A DNA stretch of 16,671 nucleotides from Hirudo medicinalis (taxonomy: Eukaryota > Annelida > Clitellata > Hirudinida > Hirudinidae), in assembly GCA_011800805.1 (NCBI GenBank), contig MPNW01000146.1, positions 123,467 to 140,137 on the forward strand. The letters run 5' to 3'. This document shows, one piece after another, positions 1-8,908 of this stretch. Made by a program: the position numbers and the translations under genes. How positions within the stretch are numbered: position 1 is the first letter of the stretch; every line of letters starts with the position of its first letter. The notes under the pieces are model-generated. The model was given only the letters and a program-made list of their open reading frames with translations, searched no databases and was not told the origin of the DNA.

Positions 1-36
1 ATATATGATATTAATATTATTAATAATAATAATAAT

Positions 37-67
<31 letters not shown>

Positions 68-90
68 TTAATAATAATAATATTATCTCA
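1..90. repeat. AT-only microsatellite (AAT/ATT)n
   Basis: The window opens inside an interrupted run of AAT and ATT triplets with no G or C until about position 87. The left end of the array is outside the window. No coding potential. Confidence 0.9.
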
Positions 91-223
91 TATTTTATCA
101 AAGCAAAAACTTCACTGAAATCATCAAAGAAAGTTCACAAACCTTTATGAGTTTTTATGATCAAATCAACCCGCGGATAAAATTTTTAGTCTTTGTTTTG
201 CAGTAAAATAAAAAAACAATTAT

Positions 224-286
224 CCAATTAGATGCTATTTATCCGATTAAATGTTATCACCCAATTAAATGCTATTGTCCAATTAA
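224..286. repeat. Degenerate 18-19-bp tandem repeat, about 3.5 copies
   Basis: Units begin CCAATTA or CCGATTA at 224, 243, 261 and 279, each followed by a variant of RATGYTAT. The copies differ at several bases, so the array is old. No coding role is visible. Confidence 0.7.
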
Positions 287-503
287 TTACATTCTAAAAA
301 TGAAAGGAAATAAAATATTGAATGAACATCTCAAAACATTTGAAAAGTGATGAATTGAGGCACAAGGGAATAAAATAATTAATTACAAAATAAAACAAAT
401 GAAACTTAATTTTTTAATGTAATTTAATGCTTCGCAATTGAACATCTCATGCACCTAAATCTTCGTGGCCAAGATTTAGATTTTTAACTTTTTAAATATT
501 TGC

Positions 504-592
504 AAAATATTGAAAAGTAAATAAAATATTGAAAAGTAAATAAAATATTAAAAAGTAAACAAAACATTGAAAAGTAAACAAAATATTGAAAA
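504..592. repeat. 19-bp tandem repeat, 4 copies plus a partial
   Basis: A 19-bp unit made of AAAATATTG followed by AAAAGTAAAT (last base T or C) starts at 504, 523, 542 and 561, with a partial copy to 592. Only a few substitutions separate the copies. The array is AT-rich and non-coding. Confidence 0.85.
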
Positions 593-2040
593 CGTCATTT
601 CAGGCTGGTCAACTTTTATCAAAATTTTGCGAGGTAGACCAGGATTAAAATGGAGCTATTCACATGAAAAATATATTTTAACATTAAAACCAAAAAGAAG
701 CCATTAATTCGAGTTTAATAGGATATCATTTCCATGCGTTCCTCTGACACGGGAGCATTAATAACAGCCTCAGCATTATGACGTCTCGTAATTTAATCAT
801 GGACCATTTAGGAATAATTGGTAATCATTTACAAATAATTTATGATAATTAATGAATAATTTATGATGACTTATGTATATTTTATAATAATTATACAATT
901 TTGTTGTGGTTAGAGGCATTATCTGGATCTAGAAGAATCATTTCCTAAATTCAATCACAAACGTAATTGTTGTGACACAAGAATTTATACGAATTGCAAT
1001 ATTTTTAAAAGAGGACAAAAAACTTTCGAGAAATCCTATTTTAGATTTTGACTTTTCAAACTTTTAATAAATTTAAATGCTACTGAAATAAATATTTCCA
1101 TAATCAAGTCTTTAATGGTTTAGAATTTGTTGGATAAAAATTGTCGATTTCCCCTAAAAAATTACAGAAATGTTCAAAATCGAAACAAGTGAAGTTAGAA
1201 AGATTATCGACATCTTTAATTGGATTATTGCGTTGTCTTTTTTGACAAGCAGGTAATTCCGACAAACTTAATTTTAAAGTCACAATTCGAAGAAATTCTT
1301 GCTTTATATAATATATCGGATAAATAAATAAATAAATAAATAAACAGCAGAAATTGAAGAAAAAGTTCATTTGAGGCTGCTTTTACAGACACATCATAAT
1401 TTCGTATAAAAATGTCACCGTGCGATGACATTGCAATGCTAAATTATATTAGTTGATGTGAAATATAAACTTTATTAGTTGGTAAATATTACTAAACTAT
1501 TACATTATTTGACATGATGATTTGACATGTTATGGTACTAAACTATGTGATGATATGAGAATTAAAATTGTTTAAATCCAAATCAGCATTATTATTCATG
1601 AATACATCTAATAAACAAACTTATAATAATGTATTCAAATAAATGCGAGCTTATTATTACTCATTCGGAATAACGAGTTGAGGTGCGAGTCGGTGAAGAA
1701 TGAAGAATTTAAATTTCTTCAAAGAGATTCATCAGTTGTCGATGTTCATGTTTTCGTGACCTCCACTTTTGGTCTTTTTATCCTTCGTGACACGAAATTA
1801 GCATCAGTTCTTCCTTAAAATTCATTATTGGTTTAGAGTCATGTCGCCAAAATGTGAAGTTTGAAATAAGAAAACATGACTAAGGTGAGAATAAAATAAT
1901 ATAAAAAAATATTTAAAAAATCCCGTAAGAATATGTAATAAGAATACTTAATAATATGCTGTAAGAATATGATATAAGCTATTGCATGAATATAAGATGA
2001 TATAAGAATATGCTTTAAAAATAAGTACAGAATCGATTAA
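593..2040. other. Non-coding AT-rich stretch
   Basis: I see no exon, RNA gene or recognisable transposon here. Two overlapping minus-strand open frames near 1104-1431 are rich in F, Y, I and L and run through the (AAAT)n repeat, so they look like chance. The 1670-1810 part is somewhat less AT-rich but has no readable frame. This could be intergenic DNA or part of a long intron. Confidence 0.6.
1318..1345. repeat. (AAAT)n microsatellite
   Basis: About six uninterrupted ATAA/AAAT tetramers. Confidence 0.9.
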
Positions 2041-2045
2041 TGAAG

Positions 2046-2171
2046 TGGTGCTCCCGCATGGACTAATGGTTAAGACTTCGCCTCTCAAGATGGCAGCATG
2101 GATTCGAATCCCGTTGCGGAAATCCTAATCATCCAGTTATGTAAGGGTCGTTAATAAACAACAACAACAAC
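2046..2171 (+). mobile_element. tRNA-derived SINE with (AAC)n tail
   Basis: The 5' part looks like a tRNA gene. An A-box-like TGGACTAATGGTT lies at 2059-2071 and a very good B box, GGATTCGAATCCC, at 2100-2112, about 30 bp further on. These are the two internal RNA polymerase III promoter elements. After the tRNA-like head there is a short unrelated body (about 2118-2156) and a simple (AAC)n tail at 2157-2171, the usual SINE layout. It is not a working tRNA gene, because the body and tail continue where a mature 3' end would be. I could not make out clear target-site duplications. Confidence 0.75.
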
Positions 2172-2187
2172 GGAGTTAATTATTCCG

Positions 2188-2328
2188 ATGATGGTTCTTT
2201 GTATAGTGTTGACTTGCAATCCTCAAGGAACTCCTTTTATTTGTGAATGTTGTCCTAGTTGTCCTTGCAAGTACTCGGAATCTCAGCCCGTGGAAGTTCA
2301 CAAACGTCACAAAAAGACCTGGAAATAA
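2188..2328 (+). CDS. Small cysteine-rich open frame, unassigned
   Basis: A 46-codon frame opens with two ATGs and ends at TAA 2326-2328. Seven cysteines occur in the first 27 residues, including the cluster C-E-C-C-P-S-C-P-C, followed by a polar tail rich in K, H and R. The N-terminus (M-M-V-L-C-I-V-L-T-C) is hydrophobic but too short for a normal signal peptide. The frame starts 17 bp after the SINE tail and is less AT-rich than its surroundings. I recognise no family. It might be one exon of a small protein, part of a mobile element or a chance frame. A weak echo of its pattern is seen in the minus-strand frame at 13048-13158. Confidence 0.15.
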   Translation: MMVLCIVLTCNPQGTPFICECCPSCPCKYSESQPVEVHKRHKKTWK

Positions 2329-2602
2329 GCATGAAATAAGACAAAAACACCTCCATGGCATGGAAATAAGCTTAAATAATGCAGAAACGTCTGCATAAAA
2401 TAACCATTAGAATTTGAAAATATCCAGATATACAAAAATATTTGAAGTTTAACCGCCCTTGAAGCTGAGGGTGACTTGAGCAAACAAACTGCTCCTGCAA
2501 ATTATTCCATCAAACGTTTACTTTAATTTTTACTTTGCAAACAACAAAACATTTACAAGAAAATTCGCAGTTAAAATACATGACAAATCATTTGGCAGGT
2601 TT

Positions 2603-2823
2603 CCGAATGGGTTGCGTTACTGCGGCGGTAATGCAGTCGAAACCCAGTCTGCACCTCCAGGAAGAGCCCTCGGGAAGGGGCGCTATATAAATGGTAGAGC
2701 GAAAAAAATTAAAAATTGCAAATCACCTGCTCATCAAGTTATTCTGAGGACATTAATAAAATACTACTACAAAGTGCCTTCACATTTCATTCGGATGCAA
2801 ATGACACTCAAAAGATCGGCTAA
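2603..2823 (+). mobile_element. SINE family B, copy 1
   Basis: This is one of three related copies in the window (also 7160-7417 minus and 11672-11834 plus). Shared blocks, in order, are CCGAATGGGTTGCG, AACCCAGTCTGCACC, GGGGCGCTATATAAATGG, a block around GAGGACATTAATAAAATAC, and the end block AAAGATCGGCTAA. The head, read best in the 7160-7417 copy, resembles a tRNA with A and B boxes. Copy 1 ends at CGGCTAATTGAAA and lacks the (AAT)n tail of its sisters. A 71-codon open frame runs through it but is a by-product of the repeat. Confidence 0.75.
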
Positions 2824-3547
2824 TTGAAACCTAAAACAAGTATAATAATTTTAACGCTGTGAAATGAACTTCCAGTAATTCAAAACTTAATTAAAATAAC
2901 TTGTGACAAATGTTGATGTTTTTTGGACGTTTAAAGTTTGGTGCAATTAATTTTAAACATGGCTTCCTGTTGCAGAATGCATCGTGGTTTGCTGAGCGAT
3001 ATTTGATGTTCCACTTACGATGCAAGTCGCTTCCGTCTGCCAGGAATATTTTATAAATTTCTTTCGTGGAGGCATCCTTTCACCTGCTCAGTGATCACGT
3101 AATGCAGTGCACTTAATGACTTACTGTGGTTTGTCAAGAACGATGTTCCTTCCAAGTGAAAACGGAAGCAAACATTTTAAAAAATCAATTTTAATGCAAT
3201 TTTCGAAATGTTTGTTTTCATTAATTTCCATTAATTTTTCTGGTGTTGGAAGCTTCAAAGTTTCAAACTCCAATGTTTTTTGTCAGATTGGCAATGGATG
3301 AGAATGGATGAGAATAATTTTTTGTGTAACACATTTGTTTAATAAATAATATCGTAAGAATAATTCGCGTGTCTTAAAGCTGTTATCTCGTTTGTGAAAG
3401 TTGAAAGAAGGAATCCGCATATCCTTGCATGTTTATGAAGACATTGCATGGCGTTGACTTTATGTTGGAATTAATGTTCAAACTTTCAAAGACTGAGAGA
3501 TGAATCTAATAAAGACTTCTAAAACAACCAACATTAGTTTGTAAAAA
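2824..3547. other. Non-coding stretch with one very weak exon candidate
   Basis: No gene can be defended. At 2990-3130 the GC content rises. On the minus strand an ATG (3075-3073) opens 19 codons that begin M-P-P-R-K-K-F and end at a perfect GTAAGT donor (3018-3013). It could be a short first coding exon, but there is no partner exon or homology to support it. The plus-strand open frame at 3107-3301 shows no domain. Confidence 0.4.
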
Positions 3548-3760
3548 ACATGTTTTCATTATAGATATTAGTATGTTGTGACACACAAACATGTTTTCAT
3601 TATAGATATTAGTATGTTGTGACACACAAACATGTTTTCATTATAGATATTAGTATGTTGTGACACACAAACATGTTTACATTATAGATATTAGTATGTT
3701 GTGACACACAAACATGTTTTCATTATAGATATTAGTATGTTGTGACACATAAACATGTTT
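3548..3760. repeat. 41-bp minisatellite, 5 copies plus a partial
   Basis: Units start at 3548, 3589, 3630, 3671 and 3712, and a partial unit starts at 3753. Each unit opens with ACATGTTTTC and closes with TTGTGACACACAA. The copies are nearly identical: one T-to-A change near the start of unit 4 and one C-to-T near the end of unit 5. Unit junctions create the 10-bp palindrome AAACATGTTT. The near-identity suggests recent expansion. Confidence 0.95.
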
Positions 3761-4210
3761 ATGTTGAAATGCATTTTCTCGTGAGAACATCTAATGTCAA
3801 ATAATCATTGGAAAGTAACCAATGAAAGATTCAATAGTCCTCAACTTCAATAAATCACTTTTAACTTTTTAAAATTCCTTTTATTTAATTTTAGAGTTTA
3901 ATAAATAATTAATTAATAACAAATATTATTATTATTATTATTATTGATTATTAATAATAACTCATTGTTATTATTTAAAAATTAGTATTAATGAATAACA
4001 AGTTATACTTTTAATTGCACGTTTTATAACATGAAGTAATAACTAATAATGCAGACTTAAAACGTATTTGCTGGTGTCACAAAACTAACTGAGGGCGAAT
4101 TTCTTGCGGGGTTTGTTAACAACAGTTTTTATTATTTTATTTTGCTTAATTTAAAAAGAATTAATTTATTTGCAATAAAATCAAAATCCGGCTCAAAATG
4201 ACGAAATTGA
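3761..4210. other. AT-rich non-coding stretch with (ATT)n
   Basis: The stretch contains an (ATT)n run around 3924-3945 and AT-only DNA on both sides. No gene, exon or RNA was recognised. Confidence 0.6.
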
Positions 4211-4229
4211 ATGAAATTGTTACCAGCGA

Positions 4230-4482
4230 CCGTCCTCCCAAACAATCTCAGGATCTTCAGGTATTATCCAGAGATAAACACTTACATGTGACTCCAGGTG
4301 TGTTACCTTCGAATGCCTAGACCATATCTTCCAGATATGCCCAGGTATGGACAAGAGAACCACGTAATAACCTTGTCCGCTAACTAGAAAAGAAGCTGAC
4401 CAAGAAAGGCTACATCACCAAAGTTGAGCAGAGAATAGGTATTGATGGGAACCTCAGAATTCCAGACCTAATAGCATGGGTT
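4230..4482 (+). pseudogene. RLE-type non-LTR retrotransposon relic, 5' portion (zinc knuckle and start of endonuclease)
   Basis: This is part of the C-terminal half of an R2/R4/NeSL-type non-LTR retrotransposon protein. A C-X3-C-X7-H-X4-C zinc knuckle is encoded at 4287-4340 (C-D-S-R-C, then C-L-D-H-I-F-Q-I-C-P). It is followed, after two stops and a frame change, by L-E-K-K-L-T-K-K-G-Y and the endonuclease motif L-R-I-P-D-L-I-A-W, with the P-D pair at 4462-4467. In this family the knuckle and the PD...D restriction-like endonuclease nick the target DNA. The reverse transcriptase that should lie upstream is not recognisable. Reading stops just after I-A-W-V-I, where another element is inserted; the protein resumes at 5378. 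It is a dead copy. Confidence 0.7.
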
Positions 4483-4492
4483 ATCAGACCTA

Positions 4493-5244
4493 GATGGAGC
4501 AAAATACGAAATTCCAGTTTACGACTCTTTTACGGACCTTGGAATTATTTTAGACTCAGACTTAAAATTCAAAGAACACATCCTTTCACGGGTCAAGAAA
4601 GCAAACATGATGCTGGGTATAATGGTAAGAAATTTTAGACATTTGTCGGATTTTGCTTTTGTGGGTTTGTACAAGTCTTTGGTGAGGTCACAGTTGGAGT
4701 ATGGAGTGCAGGTATGGAGCCCATTTAGACAGAGATTGACTGATGTGATTGAAGGAGTTCAAAGAAGAGCTACAAAATTAAGACAATCTTGCAAGGAGCT
4801 CCCATACCAATCGAGATTGGAAAAACTGAAGTTGCCAAGTTTATGTTACAGAAGAAAAAGAGCTGATTTGATTTTGTTGTTTAAGTTGTTAACAAGTGAA
4901 ATGAGAGATTTAGTTTGCCCTTCCCTAGCTGTCTGTACATATACAAANAACTGAAGTTGCCAAGTTTATGTTACAGAAGAAAAAGAGCTGATTTGATTTT
5001 GTTGTTTAAGTTGTTAACAAGTGAAATGAGAGATTTAGTTTGCCCTTCCCTAGCTGTCTGTACATATACAAAAACAAGAGGACATGAAAGAAAATTGATG
5101 ACAAGGTTGGCCCACAAAGATTGTAGGAAGTTTTTCTTTGGCAACAGAGTGGTTCAGGAATGGAACAGTTTGCCTCAGGATGTTGAAAGTTTCAAGAAGA
5201 ATTTGGACAGATTTTTTGGCAACAGAATTTATAGTTTAGACTAA
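4493..5244 (+). pseudogene. C-terminal end of a CR1/L2-like reverse-transcriptase ORF, frame broken at an N
   Basis: The frame is open from 4493 and encodes the conserved region after the polymerase core: D-L-G-I-I-L-D-S with K-E-H-I (about 4550-4580), L-Y-K-S-L-V-R-S-Q-L-E-Y (about 4665-4700), V-W-S-P, then V-Q-R-R-A-T-K (about 4757-4777) and L-P-S-L-C-Y-R-R-K-R-A-D. It ends at TAA 5242-5244. At 4948 the sequence has one N, and 124 bp are repeated exactly on both sides, shifting the frame. Because the repeat offset is 125 bp, counting the duplicate only once would leave one continuous frame. The break may therefore be an assembly error. Everything upstream of this tail, including the polymerase active site, is absent. 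Confidence 0.75.
4824..5072. repeat. Exact 124-bp direct duplication around a single N
   Basis: 4824-4947 and 4949-5072 are identical base for base, with only the N at 4948 between them. Identity over 124 bp inside an otherwise decayed region, hinged on an ambiguous base, points to two overlapping contigs joined without merging. A real tandem duplication is less likely. Confidence 0.9.
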
Positions 5245-5377
5245 GAAGTTAATGTTTAACTTTACTGTTGGTTTTGTTGGGTAAAGAGGCGTTTGCACCT
5301 TGCTAATAATTTGTCAACGGTTTCGGTGAGGGGGCCATTGGCCCATGCTGATTTTTTAAAATAATAATAATAATAAT

Positions 5378-5766
5378 GTGAGAAGGATCAGTCCATAGTC
5401 TGCGATGTCACCATCGTCTCTGACACAGCCCCATTCGACGAAGTATACAAATCCAAAGTGCAAAAATGTTACGACAAAGACATTCAAATATGGATGATAA
5501 ACAACAGTCCAGGTGAATTCCCTCCTCTGAAGGTTTATTTGACTGCATTCGTTTGCAACTGGAGAGGAGTGATCTCATCTAAATCGTATTCTTCTTGGCG
5601 CGGCCACGTCTTCTCCGGAAGCATGTTAATGATTTGTCAATGGCAGCTCTCTCTGGCACTTGCCGCATGTGGAAACATCACAAGCAAAAAACGCAAAAGC
5701 GATGGCGGAAGAGAATTGGCTTATAGCGATGACATTTATTGTGTAATGCACGGACTGATTTTTTGA
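5378..5766 (+). pseudogene. RLE-type non-LTR retrotransposon relic, 3' portion (end of endonuclease, C-terminus)
   Basis: This continues the element interrupted at about 4480. The frame is open from 5380 to TGA 5764-5766. It gives I-V-C-D-V-T-I-V-S-D (second catalytic Asp codon at 5404-5406), then F-D-E-V-Y-K-S-K-V-Q-K-C-Y-D and, further on, N-W-R-G-V-I-S-S-K-S. The order PD ... D-V-T-I-V-S-D ... K-V-Y-Y ... N-W-R-G is what I know from R2/R4-like endonucleases and their C-terminal tails. This half has no internal stop and matches the 5' half in orientation. The last 30 residues (K-K-R-K-S-D-G-G onwards) are unlike the family and may be read-through. Confidence 0.7.
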
Positions 5767-5789
5767 TTGTTGATGAAGCTGTGGTTCGC

Positions 5790-5840
5790 GAATGTCTTAT
5801 ATCTCAGAATGTCTTATATCTCAGAATGTCTTATATCTCA
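5790..5840. repeat. 17-bp perfect tandem repeat, 3 copies
   Basis: GAATGTCTTATATCTCA is repeated three times without change, starting 23 bp after the stop of the endonuclease relic. It may lie in that element's 3' untranslated region. Confidence 0.95.
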
Positions 5841-7159
5841 GGCTCAAAAGGGGGACTTTAAATATTAATTAACGTTCTTGGACCATCCGTGGTTGTATTT
5901 GTTGGTTTATTTGGCTGAGAAAATAATAGAAAAAGTACTTAAGTAGAAATGGCACGCGGAATTTTCCAAAGTTGCAGTGCTGAGAATGAGGCTGGATTGA
6001 AAGAGGATAATAAAGAACGTGAACTTGAAACAGGAGAACTGTTTTAGTGGGTGCCATAAGGCATTCATTAATTCATCTTTCATTGAAGTGAATTGTCGAA
6101 TTGAGAGGAATAATGAAGATTCATCACTACATCTATTTCATCGCTAGCTTCGTAACCATGTCAATTGGATCTCAACTTTAGTGCTTGGATCTTTCAACAG
6201 GAAGAACGTTATTTCTCGGTTGATAGATAGAAGGTGATGAGAGAAATAAGAATGCAAACCAATTTTTAATAACTTGTATATTTATGCAAATAACATTCCT
6301 TTCATGAAGACGTCTTTCTGACAACATTAAATAATGCATTAATGTTGCTGATGACATTAATGTTTTGTATTTATTCATTTGTTGGAAGAACTCCAAAGTC
6401 ACCTCACGTGTGAAATGTTGAGTCGAGATGTCGATAGGTTATCAATGACAGCATCTTCTACGAAATTAAACTCCCAATGGAGTTTTTTTAATCTTCTGAA
6501 GCTTTAAATTTATTTTCATAAATTTTAAAATTCTTTTTATTTATAGGTAATTAAAATGTTATCAATTCGTAAATAAATAAAACTTAGATCGGTGCGTAAT
6601 TTGATTTGATATGATTACTTTTGTAATTTTTGTAGGCTTTTGTGTTTTCTAGAAATGTTTTTTGAGGACATCTTGTTTATAGGCACTCGGAAACCTTGTG
6701 GTGCGCACATAGTATTCTGGAATTAAATTATTATAAACGAAGCTTTTGAATTATCTGCATAAGACAAGTAAAATATGTGAAACAATGTTAAGTGAAATAT
6801 TATTTTCAAACATTTCACATTATTGGAGAATTATTTATTGAGCAAAAAATGTTAAAATTTGTTTGTTAATTTTTCTAAAATGCATGACTAAAATAATGAT
6901 TAACATTTCATAAATATGAATAAAATGCTGCATTAATTCATTATAAGCTTAAGTGAGATAATAATTTTGTCATTATATCTTGTTTCAAATCTGCGGTGTT
7001 GAATCTCCAAGAAATTAGAGAATCTTATTTGTGACACGTACATAATAATAATGTTGTAAATATCATCACAAAATCCTAGAAATCATAATAGCATAAATAT
7101 TTTAACACGCATATATTTACATACGTAATATTTAAATAAAATAAAATATATATATACAT
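5841..7159. other. Non-coding stretch
   Basis: No supported gene. The 5880-6180 part is less AT-rich and may be the rest of the retrotransposon relic, but I recognise nothing in it. Minus-strand open frames at 5869-6057 and 6178-6402 have no domain or splice context. From 6480 onward the DNA is strongly AT-rich, with AT-only runs at 7140-7160. Confidence 0.5.
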
Positions 7160-7417
7160 TTTATTATTATTATTATTATTAATTTGTATTTAGCCGATCT
7201 TTTGAGTGCCTTATGCATCCGAATGGGATATGAAGGCACTTTTGTAGTAGTATTTTATTAATGTCCTCGGCATAACTTGATGAATAGGACAAAAGGCACT
7301 TTTTAATCGATCTACCGTTTATGTAGCGCTGGCAGGGCAGGCTGGGTTGCGAACACAACACATTGCGACTGTTGTTATTACGACAGGATGCAGGAACGCA
7401 ACCCATTCGGCCAAACT
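7160..7417 (-). mobile_element. SINE family B, copy 2 (inverted, with (AAT)n tail)
   Basis: Read on the minus strand this is the most complete copy. The head has an A-box-like TTTGGCCGAATGGGTTGCG (ending near 7396) and a B-box-like GTGTTCGCAACCC about 60 bp on, a spacing that would suit a tRNA with a long variable arm. Then come the GCGCTACATAAACGG core, the GAGGACATTAATAAAATAC block, the end block AAAAGATCGGCTAAATAC, and an (AAT)n tail at 7160-7182. Compared with copies 1 and 3 it lacks most of the GC-rich CCCTCGGG segment before the core. The 80-codon minus-strand frame over it is a repeat by-product. Confidence 0.8.
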
Positions 7418-8025
7418 GCACGCCAATTAATAACTTAAATATTATAATATAGCAATATTATATTATAGCAAATAAATACCATAAATATGTGATATTACAA
7501 GGAGACATGTTCTCAAAAAGAAAGACTTTTGATAATATTGCATTCATTTACCTCTTTTTCCTTAGTTTTTGTTGTTATTGAAATTAATTTAAAACCAATA
7601 TTTTTTATAAAAAATAGAATAAAAAATTCCAAATGTAAATTCCAAATGTAAATGGAGAAATTTCGTGTCGCGATGACGCGTCGTTGCTGCTTTGAAAAAA
7701 AGGTTGTTCGCACCAAAGTTTTGATGAAAGATCTGCATTATTTTTGAGAATTTGTAAGAAATCCTAAAATAGATAGCATCTGAATTTTATTGTGTTAAAA
7801 ATATTTCACTTAATATTTTTTTCGGAACATAATTAAAAAAAGGGAAAAAAAGATTTTTTCGATTATTTTCTCAATTTCAAATTTTCCAAATATGCTTATT
7901 TAGCATTTATTTAAAATTGGTCCAAAATGTTTTTGAGTAATTTTCTAAAATTTCAAACAATGTGATTAGTTATTGTGTCGTTGTGCTTATAATAACAATG
8001 ACATTCTTAAATGTGGCTTTTTCGA
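7418..8025. other. Non-coding AT-rich stretch
   Basis: There is no exon or element I can support. The minus-strand frame at 7513-7716 is rich in F, I and K and looks like chance. The 7630-7700 part has slightly higher GC but no recognisable protein in any frame. Confidence 0.55.
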
Positions 8026-8207
8026 AACATCAATTTAATCACACGATAACATCAATTTAATCACATGATAGCATCAATTTAATCATATAATAACATCAAT
8101 TTAATCACACAATAACATCAATTTAATCACATGATAGCATCAATTTAATCACACAATAACATCAATTTAATCATATAATAACATCAATTTAATCACATAA
8201 TAACATC
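8026..8207. repeat. 22-bp minisatellite, 8 copies plus a partial
   Basis: Each unit begins A(A/G)CATCAATTTAATCA and ends in one of a few variants (CACGAT, CATGAT, TATAAT, CACAAT, CATAAT). Units start at 8026 and every 22 bp to 8180, and a partial copy follows at 8202. The CATGAT ending is followed by the AGCATC start both times it occurs (units 2-3 and 5-6), a trace of higher-order duplication. The array ends 83 bp before the first channel exon, so it lies in the intron just upstream of that acceptor. Confidence 0.95.
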
Positions 8208-8290
8208 ATCTTTTTAATTTTAATGAAAACAAAATGAAGCAACAATTGCAAATTATGGATTAAATTGACATCATCACTCCCCAATTGCAG

Positions 8291-8426
8291 GTGAGGTTGG
8301 CAGAGAAATGTTTGTTGTGAGTCGTGGTGAACTGCAGGTGGTCTCGGACGATGAGAAGGTGCTTGCTACACTAAAATCTGGAAGCTATTTCGGAGAGCTC
8401 AGCATTCTCAATACAGGTGGAAACAG
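8291..8426 (+). CDS. CNG channel alpha subunit, exon encoding middle of the cyclic-nucleotide-binding domain (partial gene)
   Basis: CNG channels are cation channels of the plasma membrane opened by intracellular cGMP or cAMP, used in sensory and neuronal signalling. After the acceptor CCCCAATTGCAG the exon reads (G)-E-V-G-R-E-M-F-V-V-S-R-G-E-L-Q-V-V, then L-K-S-G-S-Y-F-G-E-L-S-I-L-N. The F-G-E-L-S-I-L stretch starts the phosphate-binding cassette. The exon begins with the last two bases of a Gly codon and ends with AG of an Arg codon at the donor AG|GTGAAA. The pore, C-linker and the first strands of the binding domain should lie in earlier exons. I searched the left half of the window by eye and did not find them. 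The L-N-T-G-G-N-R loop is slightly shorter than in the relatives I know. Confidence 0.93.
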
Positions 8427-8908
8427 GTGAAATTGACTAAATTATTTCAAAATTTTTTACTTTTGAATTAAATTCAAAGCGTCTTTGAAACATTTATGGG
8501 ATTTATAATTAGTTTTCATGATATTAATAACTTTTAAATTGAATTTAAAATTCAGACACAATTTTGTTAAAAATATTTTTAAGCTGAATACTTTCACATC
8601 CGCTTGCAATAATTTCTGGTTTCCTGCAAATTAAAAGTCCATTAGCGCCATTGGTGGTTGTTGTTGTTGTCGTCGTTGTTGTTGGCCTTTACCTACGGGT
8701 TCAAAAGAATGTATAAGTAAATATTATATAAATCAACGTTATTATTATTATGTTGTTTTTATTATTGTAATGTAAAAAAAAATATAATTCATTACTATTG
8801 TTGTTGGTAATAGTAGTTTTATTGTTGTCAAATAGAGTGAATACTAACAGCAATTAAATAAATAATTGTGATCATCACTCAACGAATAATATAATAATAA
8901 CACAACAG
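8427..8908 (+). other. CNG channel intron, with possible inverted SINE tail
   Basis: The intron has donor GTGAAA and acceptor CACAACAG, with matching phase 2 on both sides. Around 8643-8710 a GTT/GTC-rich run is followed by GGCCTTTACCTACGGGTTC. Read on the minus strand this is GAACCCGTAGGTAAAGGCC plus an (AAC)n-like run, which could be the 3' end of a truncated tRNA-derived SINE. The rest is AT-rich. Confidence 0.7.

Larger units (their letters stand above)
4483..5377 (+). mobile_element. CR1/L2-like non-LTR retrotransposon, 5'-truncated 3' end with (AAT)n tail
   Basis: The insert contains the end of a CR1/L2-like reverse-transcriptase ORF, a 3' UTR of about 110 bp and a terminal (AAT)n tail at about 5359-5377. 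Both sides are the same broken endonuclease gene, so this element jumped into an older one. The left border is uncertain by some 15 bp (4475-4492), because the two reading frames overlap there. The 5' truncation is typical of LINE insertion by target-primed reverse transcription. Confidence 0.75.

Noticed and set aside
2176..2361. Minus-strand 61-codon frame
   Set aside because: It is antisense to the more coherent cysteine-rich plus-strand frame and shows no domain.
3548..3760. CRISPR-like array
   Set aside because: The repeats are head-to-tail with no unique spacers, and the genome is eukaryotic.
5869..6402. Two minus-strand open frames of 62 and 74 codons
   Set aside because: No homology, splice context or composition shift that would support a gene; possibly retrotransposon 3' sequence.
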